In this document: positions 37,621 to 50,185 of the stretch, piece after piece
How the letters are laid out: each line of letters begins with the position of its first letter
Position numbering within the stretch: the first letter of the stretch is position 1
Source: Mangifera indica
Taxonomy: Eukaryota; Streptophyta; Magnoliopsida; Sapindales; Anacardiaceae
Direction of reading: 5' to 3'
DNA: 64,000 bases
Assembly: GCF_011075055.1 (NCBI RefSeq)
Contig: NC_058138.1
Location: 23,591,568-23,655,567 of the forward strand
Program-made: the position numbers and the translations under genes
The notes under the pieces: generated by a model
Database searches by the model: none
What the model saw: only the letters and a program-made list of their open reading frames with translations
Told to the model about the DNA's origin: nothing

Positions 37621-37847
37621 GAATTTCAGTCCAGCTTAGAGAGGAGGTGGAATCTGACCGGGAAATGTATAGGGTTTCTCTGAAAATAGTCAATACCCTG
37701 GGGTTGTAAAGAAAATTCATCAACGATACTACGTCGTATTTGTACTTCAAACAACAGTCACTTTCCTCTTCTTGAGCGGCGTCTCCTGTTGATCTTTTTC
37801 AGCTTCGGTTTGAGCTTCAACAACAAAAAAACTTCTCTTTTCTTTCA
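37621..37847. promoter_or_regulatory. Compact divergent promoter APP2/AXR4
   Basis: Only 227 bp separate the outermost APP2 ATG (minus) from the AXR4 ATG (plus), or 311 bp if APP2 starts at 37536. Both 5' leaders and both promoters must fit here. It is less AT-rich than other spacers and has no obvious TATA box on either strand. Confidence 0.65.
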
Positions 37848-40418
37848 ATGGCGATCATAACAGAGGAGCCAGAACAACAAGAAAAACCTCAACCCCAGCA
37901 CCAGAAACAAGAAGAGAAATGTCAACCAAAGCAAAAACAAAATCAGAACCCCAGTTCAATTTCAACGAAACCTCAGCACAACACGAACCCACTTACGTTT
38001 TGGTTTTACTTCACTCTCTCAGTCTCTATCATAACCCTCTTCTTCGTTTCTTCGTCTTCTCTTTTCTCTAATCCAGACCCCAGGTCTTGGTTTCTCGGCT
38101 TACGCAACTCTCTTCGCCACCATTACTCTTCTGGTCGCGTTATCAAAGTCCAGACCGGCACTAACCAATCGCCAATTGAGGTTTTTACTTTCCAAAATGG
38201 CGCCATTTCGACGGAGAATGTCTTGATCGTTCATGGGGTTGGTTTGAGTTCATTTTCTTTTCGTGGGATGATAAGCTCTTTGGGGTTTAGAGGGGTTCGA
38301 GTTATGGCCGTTGATTTGCCTGGAAATGGGTTTTCTGATCGCTCAACGATGGAGAATAAAGAGAGTTCGAATAGGGCTTTTGAGAGGTTATGGGACGTTT
38401 TTGAGTTGATTAAAGAAAAAGGTGTATTTTGGGCATTTGATCAGATTGTTGAAACTGGGCAGATCCCTTATGAGGAAATTGTGAAAGCTAGGGATTTGGT
38501 GAAAAAGAGGGTTAGAGTTATTGAGCTGGGGAGCGAAGAGTTAGGCAGGGTTTTAGGGCAAGTGATTGAAACTTTTAATTTGGCTCCTGTGCATTTAGTT
38601 TTGCATGATTCAGCTCTGTTAATGAGTGCAAATTGGGTGGCTGAGAACGTAGATTTAGTTAAAAGTGTGACTCTTATAGATACCGGATCAAGACCGGCTT
38701 TGCCTCTGTTGGCTTTCAATTTGCCATTGATTAGGGAGGTTTTATTAGGGTCTTCGTTCTTGTATGAAAGGTTTATTAGGTTGTGTTGTATGAATAAGAT
38801 CGGTGGTTTTGATGTTGAGGCTCATAGAGTGCTTTTGAAGGGAAGAGATGGGTGTAGAGCTGTTGTGGGGATGGGGAAGAATTTGAATTATAGCTTTGAT
38901 ATAGGAGAATGGGGTACTTTGAATGGGATAAAAGTCATGCCAATGCAGGTGCTTTGGTCTAGTGGTTGGTCTAAATTGTGGAGTGAAGAAGGGAGTCGAG
39001 TTGCAGATGCACTTCCACAAGCAAAGTTTGTGAAGCATTCAGGTGGACGGTGGCCGCAGGTGCGGATTCCTTGTGCTGTAAATATATATATTTTTTTAAT
39101 TTATATTATGATTTATAAGAGTAGAAGTTTCATATATTGGCTGTGTTTCAGATGACTTTGTTTAGGTCCTTGATTTTGAAATTATTGATGACCGCAATTG
39201 GTTTGAATTTTTCAATTTGCTCTTTGAACGAAGATTAATGCAAGGTCTTAACCGAGATGCTACATGCACAAATATCATTTAGCTTGTGTATATTAGTTAG
39301 AGATCTCTTTGCTTGGTGCATTAAATTCCTGATAGAAAATGGACTGTGGAAAATCATTGACAGGACCTATAAATGCCAAATAAGTGAGCTAGTGGGTTGC
39401 TTGGAAATTATTCTGTTCAAGAACGGCATACTTCTAGTAAAGTTTCATCAGTTAAAGGTTAGATTATGAACAAGCAGTTAGTCAAATGAGGCTGACTGTG
39501 TTTCAATCCTCCTATAATTGTTAAAACATGTTTTGTGAAGTGTTGGCAGATTTTATATGTACTATTAATCATCATTCAGCTGGTCTCTTTGTAACATGAA
39601 TTTTCATCCGATGAGTTCTTTTAGAAATTAGCGCACGGTCAGGGAGCCAATCATTCACTTAATGATGCCCAGTGGGCCGCAACCCTGGTCAGTGTGTTTT
39701 TAACGGTCTTCAATTTCTAAATAACCCACCCTTCTTGATCAGGGAACCAATCACTCACTTCATGATCTGTGTGGGCTGCAAGGGCTGCAACCTTGACCAG
39801 TGTGTTTTCTATGGCTTTCTTTTCGAAGTAACCCTACTTTCTTGTTATGAACTCCACGTACACTGTCTAAACTAATAGTTGTCTTCATCTCTACTTGTGT
39901 CTACACATTTGTGTGTTTCATCTTCAACATTGCCAAGCTCAACAATATCTATGCATTGAGTTCCGGACAACTCAGTGGATTTGCTGTGAGCCCGTTCATG
40001 TGGCTAATTTCTGATTGCCTGGCATAACACCGATGCTTTTTTGAAATTTTGAAGCAGGGTTCTGATGGCTTCGGGTTTTTTTTTTTTTTACTTGAATTGA
40101 TGTTATTACTAAGATCCTACTTGCAAGTCTTTCACACTGTGAAGTTTACTATGTTCCTTGTTACATTGATTTCAGGAGGACACTGCAGATGAACTAGCTG
40201 AGAGTATTGCCCAGTTTGTGTCATCTTTACCTAAATCTGTTAGACAAACCAAGGAAGAGCCTATACCCGAGCACATACAGAAGATGTTTGATGAAGCAAA
40301 AAGTGGTGACCATCATCATGGCCATAGCAGCCACGACCACCACCATGGCGGTCATGATCATGGTCATGCAGCGGGCTATATGGATGCATATGGCCTCGGC
40401 AATGCATGGGGTCATTGA
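37848..40418 (+). CDS. AXR4: AXR4, ER alpha/beta-hydrolase-fold accessory protein
   Basis: Two exons, 37848-39059 and 40176-40418, give 484 residues. AXR4 is the endoplasmic reticulum protein needed to deliver the auxin influx carrier AUX1 to the plasma membrane in Arabidopsis. Recognisable parts are the MAIITEE start, a Gln/Pro-rich cytosolic N-terminus, one membrane helix (about 49-72), VLIVHGVGLSSFSF, DLPGNGFSD, GVFWAFDQ and an AYGLG near the end. The nucleophile elbow reads LHDSALL rather than GxSxG, as I recall for Arabidopsis AXR4, so hydrolase activity is doubtful. The C-terminal tail has 11 His in 20 residues before AAGYMDAYGLG. Divergent from APP2 and upstream of the F-box/LysM gene in the same direction. 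Confidence 0.93.
39638..39845. repeat. Two-copy tandem repeat in the AXR4 intron
   Basis: Copy 1 (39638-39737) and copy 2 (39738-39845) share the series CAGGGA(G/A)CCAATCA(T/C)TCACTT, GCAACC, CAGTGTGTTTT and a CTTTCTTG/CTTCTTG end. They are diverged, and copy 2 holds a small GCAAGGGCT insertion. Confidence 0.75.
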
Positions 40419-41215
40419 TCTCATTATATCAATCAGTGAGCAAGCTTTCAACTACTCAACACTAGTGCCCCATCTTACATCAAATATTTCATGCCTATAC
40501 CAGAAAGGCTGCTTTCTTTTTACTGCTTTCTTGATGTCTCTATTGTTTCCTTTGATTGTTGAAGAGTTTGTAATGCTGTGTTAAATAGTTTTTTAATTTA
40601 GGCCTCCTTTACCTGAGTGTTGAAATTTTGTAACACTTCCCAAAGTTTGTATTCTAATTTTATCTTTACGAATGATGCAAAGCTGATTTATAATTGTCAT
40701 GATACCTTTGTTGTACTCATTTGCATAGATTATAACATAAACATTAGCATAGGATTTGAACTAAGGCAAATTCGAGCTTCAATCAACTCAAGTCTGGTTG
40801 GACTTAAAAGAGTCGAGTTGTTTAAAATTAGTTTGAGTTCAGTTTGATTTATAGGGAGTCAAGTTGGAGTTTAGTTCAAGTTCAATTATAATTTCAAATT
40901 TAACTCGATTTAATATTACAATTTTGTTTAAATGAATCAAAAAAGTGTTTTAATACGTAATATTTAAAATGACTATTTATAATAGCCATTCTATGTGTTA
41001 TATAATTAAATATTATTTTATTTATAATTTAAAATTATTATTTGAATTTATAATTTTATTGTATCTAAAATATAATTAAAAAATCTATTAAAATGGTATT
41101 TTTTAAATTGATTAATTTCCGTCAAAGTCAGCCGAATTAGAAATCCAATTCGAATTTTACTCGTTGAGCTCTATGCAATTCGAGGCCTAATTTATTAAAA
41201 AGGATCCCACTCTCT
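40419..41215. other. Spacer between AXR4 and the F-box/LysM gene
   Basis: The first 250 bp are the AXR4 3' region. From 40745 to 41130 it is an AT-rich degenerate repeat with GAGTT/AACTC words. The last 90 bp are the likely leader of the next gene. Confidence 0.5.
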
Positions 41216-43683
41216 ATGAATGGGCTGTTGCGGCAATCAAACGACGACGAACCACAAGTCCTCCAAATCCAAAACCAAAACCAATTCATTTCTTCATCCT
41301 CCTCTTTAATCTCCACCGACCCGTCAACCGTAATCTCTCCAATGAACTCCCATTTCGGCGTCCTGGCCTGTGCCGACACGCTGCGTTTAATCCTGCAGAA
41401 ACTCACCGTCACGGACCTGGCACGCGCCAGCTGCGTGTGCAGGGTATGGTACTCAGTTGTGTCAGAAAACAACATGTTGGTGTTGGCTTTCATGGCGCCT
41501 TGGAAACTAAAACAAGTTGTGGGAAAACCTATGAACTCGTCCTTTTGGAGGGATAATGGGATTGGGAAATTCGCCGTTTCCCACCGTATAGCTCGTGGGG
41601 ACACCGTCGCTAGCCTTGCTGTTAAGTACTCCGTTCAGGTATTGTTTCTCTATTTCTGCTATTAATTTATATTAATTTGTTCAACCTTGGTAATTGTTAA
41701 ATTTGAGCACGAGTTGATAGCTCTTAAAAAACAAAATTTTGATGGTAAATGTAATTTTTTCCTCAGTTAATATCTGCCATGTTGACTCTTGGTGGGAGTT
41801 TTACGATTTTATGTTGAACAGAACTGAGTTCATTCCTTTTTTTGTGAGAATGGGTTCGTAGCACTGTCTGCAGATCACATGATGACAGTTGGTGGAGTAG
41901 AATGGAAAAGAGTTAAATCTTGGTGGGTGTAGGACTATCAATAATACTTCATGAACTTAAAATAGATTCGGTGCAAAAGTTACCTAATCACATGATGACA
42001 TGCCAGTGTTTGAACCTGTATTCATACTCTTTGTTAGTTTATGTAGTACTACTCTTCATGTTGAATAGAGCTGGGTTGATTATTTTGTTTGTAAGAATGG
42101 GCTAGCAGCACTACTGCCAAGCTACTCTTTTTGAGTAGTTGCTAAGGATTGGGCATATGACATTATGTTATATCAATAATTAATAATTCATGCATTAACA
42201 ATGGTTACAACCATGGATGCAAATGTTGAGATGTCATCATAGTATCACTATATATCAATTGTATGAGTAGTGTTATTCAGTATGGTTATTTAACTTGGAG
42301 TCAAAGTTTGTATGTCTTTTATTATTTATTAAGATTGTATTAGCTTGGAGTTTGTTGTTTGTATTAAGAGGGTTTTGGGAAAAGTGAGATTTGAGGATAG
42401 GGTGCAACGCCATATTGGCAATGTCGGATGTCAAATTGGTTTAAGAATTTATGTTTTAACGTGAGAATGATGGCTATTAGGTTGTTCCTGCAGTGTGATC
42501 CTCTTATAGTGTATTCTAAGTACACATGTTGAGTAAATCACTTGTTGAGGATTCTTTTGTTAAAATCTAACTGAAAATGATGCTTTGAAATGTATATTGT
42601 TATATAGAAAATTGCTTCAATATGTCTTTTTGGAACTTCCAATGTCCAAAGTCATTGTTTAACAATTGGCTTTAAGGCTTTTGGGTTGCAGATGGAAAGA
42701 AAGGATCATGTCTTGATGATAAGATAGTAATATATGAATTTTTTAACCAAGTTTTTTAGGAATTTTGAGTGTTTAGGACAGGATCTAATGGCAACATAGA
42801 TTACATTGCACGAAAGTGTTAGACAGCCAGAGTTGAGAATTATTATTTGGTACATCTGTGTAATATGTCCATCCATTCATTGTTGGCCATACTGTTTCAT
42901 GGGCAAGTGCTTCTACCTTGTACAAGGGGATGGGAGGGATTAAAGTGAATTGTTACCAGGCAGACGATAAACATGCTGACCTTGTAGTCTGAAGGGGAAA
43001 TATAAATGAAGGTAAAAGCTAGAAACCAGTCCCTTATAATGATTTGATCTTTGAAAACAGAATTTCTTAGGTCAGTTGAAAATGTTCTTGTTTTTCTTGT
43101 TGATGGGTTTTAATGAATAAATTCAAAAAGTTTGGTATAAATCACTGAAACTTCTTACATTTAATATAGAAACGTGGACATCTATTCAGTTTTTTGGTTA
43201 CTTAAATTACACTCTTTCTGTGATGAGATTTCCTGATCCTGTTGTTGGTACAAGTTCAAACCTCAAAGGTTTAACATTTGAAACATGAATTGGTGCTTGC
43301 ATCTACAGGTAATGGACATCAAACGGCTAAATAACATGATGAGTGATCATGGAATATATTCAAGAGAGAGGTTATTAATCCCTATAAGCAATCCAGACAT
43401 TCTTATTGATGGAACTTGCTACATAGAGTTGGATTGGTATGCAAAAAGAGAAGTAGCAGTGCTATATCTAGATGGTGAGCCCGACAAAAAGCCACGTTGT
43501 TTGTTGAATAGGGTGACTTCTGAACAAGGCAAAAGAAGGATAATTGACTCCTTGAGGAGAAGCATGCAAGTTGATGATGGAACTGCACAATATTACCTGT
43601 CGATTTCCAATGGCAATCCCCGGGCTGCAATCTCTGAGTACTCTGCAGATCTTGGTTGGGAAAGGCAAACTGGGTTAACTTGA
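41216..43683 (+). CDS. F-box protein with LysM domain
   Basis: Two exons, 41216-41638 and 43309-43683, give 265 residues. An F-box (residues about 43-90, with DTLRLILQKLTVTDLARASCVCRVW) should bind SKP1 in an SCF ubiquitin ligase. A LysM domain (about 122-170, AVSHRIARGDTVASLAVKYSVQ then RLNN and RERLLIPI) is split by the single intron. The C-terminal 95 residues are hydrophilic without a known domain. There is no signal peptide or membrane helix, so the LysM lies in the cytosol or nucleus, not at the cell surface. Arabidopsis At1g55000 (recalled, beside AXR4) has the same architecture. The substrate is unknown. Confidence 0.9.
41810..42124. repeat. Imperfect direct repeats in the F-box/LysM intron
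   Basis: About 41810-41880 and 42050-42124 share ATGTTGAA(C/T)AGA, TG(A/T)(G/A)AGAATGGG and AGCACT with the same order. ATCACATGATGACA also occurs at about 41876 and 41990. The 1.67-kb intron has no coding content. Confidence 0.5.
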
Positions 43684-43968
43684 TTCAAATGGTAAAATGA
43701 CTATCAATAAAATCAAAGAAGTGTATTCAAAATCAAATTTCTATCATGCTTCTTGGAGTTCTAATATTCTCTTTCCAGAAAATCTGCTTTGGGAAAGTTC
43801 ATCAATCAACTGTATATTTCTTGTTTGGAACTGATGCAAGCGCCTAATTTGTGGGCATCCACCACTTCTTCAGCTTTTCTGTTTGTCTGTTGTTGCCTTA
43901 AAGCTACTGTGTTATCAGATTGTTAACATAAATGTAAGAAGGTCTTGTATGCATAGATCAAATCAAAT
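43684..43968. other. F-box/LysM 3' flank up to the duplication border
   Basis: Single-copy 3' region. Similarity to the 57.5-kb region begins at 43969. Confidence 0.6.
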
Positions 43969-44089
43969 CAAGGGGTTTCTGTGTATGTATGTTAATGAAA
44001 GAAAAAAAGTGAACTTTTCCAAACTGTACTGCCTTCTGGCTGCTAATTTATCCTTCTGACGTCTTACTAAACTCATGGGCTGTGTCAAG

Positions 44090-44500
44090 GATTCGGGTTG
44101 AAAGGAGTGGACTTCCTGCTGGATATCCAAACGTAACCCGGAGATAAGTTGTTGATCATGGATGATTCAGGAATGCTTGAAGCTTTGTTCGCCAATTCCT
44201 CAAATTGATGCTGGTATTCAGCAACCGAGCCTCCTTGGGATAGCTTTGTTAACTGGCTCTGTTAATCCATAAACTCTGATGGACAGATATGAACCTGCAG
44301 GTCTTGGAGTAAAAAAACACCAGGAGCGTAATTGACCATTGGTGTGTATCCAAAGATACCAAGACAAGGTTGGACCATCCATATGAAATGAGAAAATGGT
44401 TAAACGTAGCTTCATGGGGCGTCTCATGATAATCAAAAAATTGTTACGTCTTATATTGTTAACCTTCTTGTGCCATTAAACCGAGGCACCTCTGTCTGAA
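44090..44500 (-). mobile_element. Ty3/gypsy gag relic (unit 1)
   Basis: Read on the minus strand it contains VPRFNGT, then RPMKLRLTIFSFHMDGPTLSWY and, with frame changes, the gag-like SKLSQGGSV-type region. These are features of the retrotransposon gag domain. Frames are broken and no pol region is nearby, so it is a dead fragment present in both units. Confidence 0.7.
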
Positions 44501-44754
44501 CGGACTCTTAGCAGCATCACTGCACCAGCGTCGTCACCCCATCTCTGACAGGCAACTCGTTGTCACCAGCCGTCGTTGATCCTTCACCCACCAAAAGGCC
44601 TCCCCTCATTGGTGTTGCTGTTGAAATTGAACATGTAGAATGGAAACTTGTTTATTAACTTTTACCAAGTTTATACAGCATTAGAATATAAATCCTATTT
44701 CTCTAAAATAGTCACAATGATAGACTATGACGAGGGATTAATTGTCTCAAAGAG

Positions 44755-45243
44755 GCCTGATACGAACCTTAGGAGAACCACATCTCAAAAACTAGTTATT
44801 GAGATAGAAGAGCCCAAGACCATAAGTGTAAGGTATGAGACTTGAATCTCATATTAGAAAGTATGGGTAACTAGTGTGGGGTTTATATGGTCTTGAGCTC
44901 TCCTGTCTCAATAGCTAACTTTTGCGGTATGGTTTTCCTAAAGTTCGTATCATTTAATATCAGAGTCATCACCATGTTTTCCAGTTGTAATCATGCGGTA
45001 TAGGTGGTGACGCCGGCATTACAGTGTTCGTCCAGGGCTAGCAAGGAGCTAGCCCATAGCCAGCCCGCGTGGACGTCAGGGCTGCGGAGCGTAGTGGTAT
45101 GTTAGAATCTTAAGTGTAAGTTATGAGACTATAATTTGACATTAGAAAGTATGAACAACTAATGTGAGGTTTATATAGTCTTGAAATCTTCTATCTCAAT
45201 AGCTAGAGTTTGAGGTGTGGTTCTCCTAAGGTTAAAATCAAAA
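44755..45243 (+). mobile_element. TRIM-like retroelement insertion present only in unit 1
   Basis: The 489-bp block is absent from unit 2, where AAAGAG joins directly to CCCAATTGATAG at about 58314. It contains two direct repeats of an LTR-like sequence (about 44818-44951 and 45101-45235). These carry the common plant LTR words AAGTATG, CTAGTGTGGGGTTTATA, ATCTCAATAGCTA and TTCTCCTAAGGTT. After the first LTR, ATATCAGAGTC resembles the TGGTATCAGAGC primer-binding site for initiator tRNA. A third, inverted LTR end lies at 44758-44823, so the ends form terminal inverted repeats. The interior has a perfect 8-bp hairpin at 45035-45055. Confidence 0.7.
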
Positions 45244-48200
45244 CCCAATTGATAGTCTATTATTAGAACTCTCAAGAAAACCAATTGGAATTTCCTATTT
45301 CTTTTCAAAGATTCAACATGTTGCTGCTGCACTTTCCTACACATAAACTATAGCCAATGGTTTTCGTGAGGTGTAATGTGGCAGGCAGGATATATCAGCC
45401 CACAAGTTTGCTGTTGGACTTTCTTTATAAAGGCTTCCACAAACAAGGTGGATGTTCCATTGTACAAATTATTTTTTTAATAAATTATATGGTCTGAAAT
45501 TAACATACTTTAACATCAAACATTTGTTTATTTTCAACCTTATAATAATGTCGTTCAACGTGCTTGGCATTGACCAATTAAACCTTGTTGCATTATTTAT
45601 TCAAATTCAAATAATGCTTAATGTGTAAACAACTTATCATTGATAATATTAAAAAATTGAGATGGTATTATATATTAGAGTGATTTTAAATTATAAATAA
45701 AATAAAAAATTAAATTATTTAATCACATTAATGACATAGTAGTATAGTTACACCTATTAATTAATAAGGTTGCAAATGAGTTGACTCAACTCATTTTAAA
45801 TCAAGTTTATGGTTGTTTTATTTAGTTAACTCCTGACTCAATTCAAACATAATAATATATACTTATAAAATTTTACTTTATAATTTTGATTATAAGAAAT
45901 CATTAATAAATATATAAACAATAGAGTTTAACTATCTTTCCTCTAGTCGAATTAGAGTCAACAATTCATATCTAGAGTTTTTGCCTAATAATAATTAACT
46001 TGAGCCGGGTACAATTCTATATGTGCCTACACTTTGTATACAAAGTATTAATTTAAAATTTTTCACATAAATTAATTATCTACCAATCTTTTTGACAGAT
46101 AAGTTTTTCTTCCAAGATCTTAAACTTGTAGATGAGTCAATTTAAAAAATTTAGAAATTCATATGGCATAAACAAAGACCCAAATGAAATAAAACTATAT
46201 ATAATTGTCAAGAGAAATCCATTGGTCAAATTGTTTAATAAAAATAATAAATAATATACTCTACCTAATTATGAGAATTTAATTAGATATTTAAATAATT
46301 TAATAATTTTAAATCAAATATATATTAATATTTAATTATTTAAACATTGAAAATAAGATACAGATAATATTGCTTTTTCTTGTCAGCACAATACTAAGTT
46401 TGATTGGAATTATTTTATGACAAATATTTATGATCACATAACATGACATGCAGTGAAAGTAAAACAGTACAGCCTAACCTACAATTGATGAAGTCTATGT
46501 AATTAAGTGTATCATTTTCCCTAAAAGCTTTGTGGATAAGCATGTTAATGTGATTTTTAACTTACGGGTCAAGTAACTGCTCGCCAATTTGAGATCGTCT
46601 TCAATAAGAACTCAAACCCTCAAAACTCCTGAAGTCTACAAGGACTGCCAAATTAAAACGCCAACCAATTACTTGAAAATGGCCTCTGTCAGTAATTTGG
46701 ATTAAATCGTTGTTGAATAAAAATTTATTACAACTAATTTACTACATGTAAATCAACCAAAGTTACGTTCGACTCTAATTGAGTTTGAATATGAGTTAAT
46801 CTAATATTAGTATGAATTTATAATAATTTATTCAAACTCATTCTATTATGTTAGAGATGTTATGAGAGGCTTATCGGTGAGATAAATAATATCATAATAT
46901 TGTCAAAAGATGATTCAAATCAAATTCAAATTGAGTTATTGAATTGAAGTTCTTGCTCAATTTTGACTTAAATTGAATTGAATCAAATTAGTTGGATCTA
47001 GTCCATAAATAATGGATATTAATAGATATAAATAAGTTGATATATATGATTATATGTTATTTTATTTCTAATTTAAAATCACTTAATCGTATATAGATAT
47101 TTGTTAATTTGTATATAATATATTTGTTTAATGAATGAAATTATATGTGCATACAAATATAATTATTTTATTCGTATAAATTAATGTAATAATATATTAT
47201 TTTGTGATATGATTATTTATTTTTGTACATATTTAAAATTTTTTAATTATATATTATCATATCAACTTGTGTAATTAAATTTATAATAAGATTTGTTTGT
47301 GCGTGTCATATGGCTAATGACTGGGTCAATTGAGTTGATGACAATACGCTACCTTATCGTGTTGGGGATAGGCATGAGGAAGTCTTGCACACATAGATGA
47401 GGTAAGGGATGAGGATATTAATTAGCAATTAATCTTTATTTATTTAATTATTCATCAACTTATACTAAAATTATTATTTTTTTAATGGTGTTCATGTTGA
47501 AATGGGTACTAGTAATGTGTGAGGAATGAGTAATTCGACCGTATAGTAAGGTTAATTTGGTCAAACAAAAAATGTCACACATGCACACGTTCATCAGAAA
47601 ATCATATTGAATACAATTTTTAATTTCATTTTAAGAGTAAGAGTTAAAAAAACTACGAAACGACACCCAACACTCAATTCGATTAAAAAAACTTATGGTA
47701 GATAAACATAATTGATATCTTCTAATCTCAAAAATTAAAAAAAAAATGCTAGCATTATAGTGCATCAAAAAAAGATGTGATTTGATCAAAATTACACTAA
47801 GTATATATAATTAAAAAAATCACACCTCTTTTAAAGTGAATTCGATATAATCATACTAAAAAAGATGTGATTCTAGTCGTCATAACTATATAAGGGACTA
47901 TAACGACCATAGTTGCACCTTTTTAGGTGTAATTTAACCCAAATTTCTTACGAAAGTGTGGTCTATTTTGAATTGCATCTCTTTGTACATAATTTATTTT
48001 GAATCACCCTTAAAAATTTTTTGTTTGGGTGAGTGAAATTACACATTTTTCAAATATGATTGAAGTTCAGTTCAAATTATATATAAAATCACATATTTTT
48101 AATATGAATTTGATAATCAGATCCAGTTATACTCCCTTCAACTGTAACATCATAATTTTACAGAATTGAAATAGTTATAAGTAACATGGTAATTTATTTG

Positions 48201-50185
48201 TTGTTAGGATTTTTTTTTTGCTTTTTCTGTTTCATTAACGTTGTTGAAATTTGGGTGATAATTGTAGATATTAAATTCAAAGGGTGGAAAGTTGTGATTT
48301 CCCCAAATCTTGGGTATGAAATGTTTGGATACTCTAATTCTAAAGAGGTTGGCCGTGGCTGCTAATCATTCAAATCCCACCTGGATTAAATAATTAATTA
48401 ATTTAACAAATTAATGAAAAAAGATAAAATCATGTGACTAACATGTAGCTTTGAATAAGTAATGGAGTACGTAGAAATTAAAAAAATAAAAAAATATTGG
48501 TAGCAGAATATTATAAATAAAAGATAATATTTAATGTATTAATAAATAGTATTAACAATTCACGTGTTTAATTATTTATTTTATTTTTATTTATAATTAT
48601 TGAATTAAAAGTTAATTCGTTAATATCTATTATTATTTATTTTTTAAAATTATTTAATCATATAATAATAAATTAATTATTATTATGCATTTTTTAATAT
48701 ACAAATTTATAACCTTTTTTCATTTTATTAAAAATAAAAATAATGTTATATTTAATTTTTTATATAATTTAAATATATAAATAATTTATTATTATATAAT
48801 TAGATATTATTTTATATTTAATTCTAATTTATTTAATTATATAATAATATATTATTTATATACATAAATTATATATTAAAAAATATACATAAATTTTATT
48901 ATAAAAATATTATGTATATTCAATTTAAAAAATCAATTAAATACTGAATAATATTTTATTATTTCAGTAAATATTATTTTATTTTATATTTTAATTAAAA
49001 TATTATTTAATTACATAAAAATACATTAATTAAATACTCACTTAAATATTCATCATCAAAATTTGCGTAGTTACTTTATTGCCTGGTTAATCACTGTTTA
49101 AGTAAAGGCAAAGATAAGATGTAAACTACTTTCCATGGGATACATACTCCATTCCCCACCCTCTCTGAGCGCGTTCCTCGCAAATCATAAAACTTGCAAG
49201 GAGTCCAAAATACCCTTCACTTTATTTTGTTATGAAAAACTAGCATTTCTGCTTAAATGTTAGAAAAAATCATTTATTTTCTTATAATTGTTACAGATAC
49301 AGGTGGCTTTCCACCAAAGCAAGTCAAGAAAAGAGATGTGAAAGTATTTATTATTGTAAGAAGAAATTGAAGAGACTGACACAGAAGATGAAAATTTGGT
49401 CATAAGAGACTGAGAACGCATTAAATGTCTCGACAGTTTTGGTTTGCAAATTATATTTTTCTTGACTAAGAGGGTGGCCAAATGTTCTATAAGTACCCCT
49501 CATCCTTTGTAATTAAAGCATCCTGAAAATCATAATTTTACTGTTTTACTTTTTTTTCATTTTCTTTTCAATTCTGTCTTACTGTCTTCCTTTAATCTTC
49601 TTTCATTTTTTTATCTTTTATATTTGTTAAATTAATTTTATAACAATAATTAATCTCTTCTAAGTTTTCTTGTAATTTTTTTCTTTTAAAATTATAATTT
49701 ATATTCTAGACATGTCAAGATTATATTTTAATATTTAAACCATGATTTAAAAAAATTAGATCGAATTTGTTAGCTTGATTGACTAAATAATTACCTGCCA
49801 ACAAAAATAGTTTCAATTCACTTAAAGATCTTTTTAAAGTTAGATCAGAATAGATTAGAAGATTTGGATGGTTGGATCAAATGAAAAGTTGAGTTTACAA
49901 TATAAAAAATAATTTTGGACATATGCACTATCAACCTAAATTTATTTTGATATTAAAAAAATTTAAATAATATATTTAATGATAAATTATATAAAATTAT
50001 TTTAAATATTATTTTTAAATAATTAACTAATTTAAGTATCAACCAAACAATTTTATTATTAATTGGATCGAACTATTTCTGTACAGAGTCGACATCTAAT
50101 CCGGTAATGAAAATTATGGTTCCAATGCAGTGTGAAAGAGACAAAGATTAAATCCAACAAAAATAGAGAAAATGCTCTCTTACAA

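Noticed and set aside
44218..44436. 72-codon minus-strand gene
   Set aside because: It is part of the broken gag relic and is repeated at 57802-57996.
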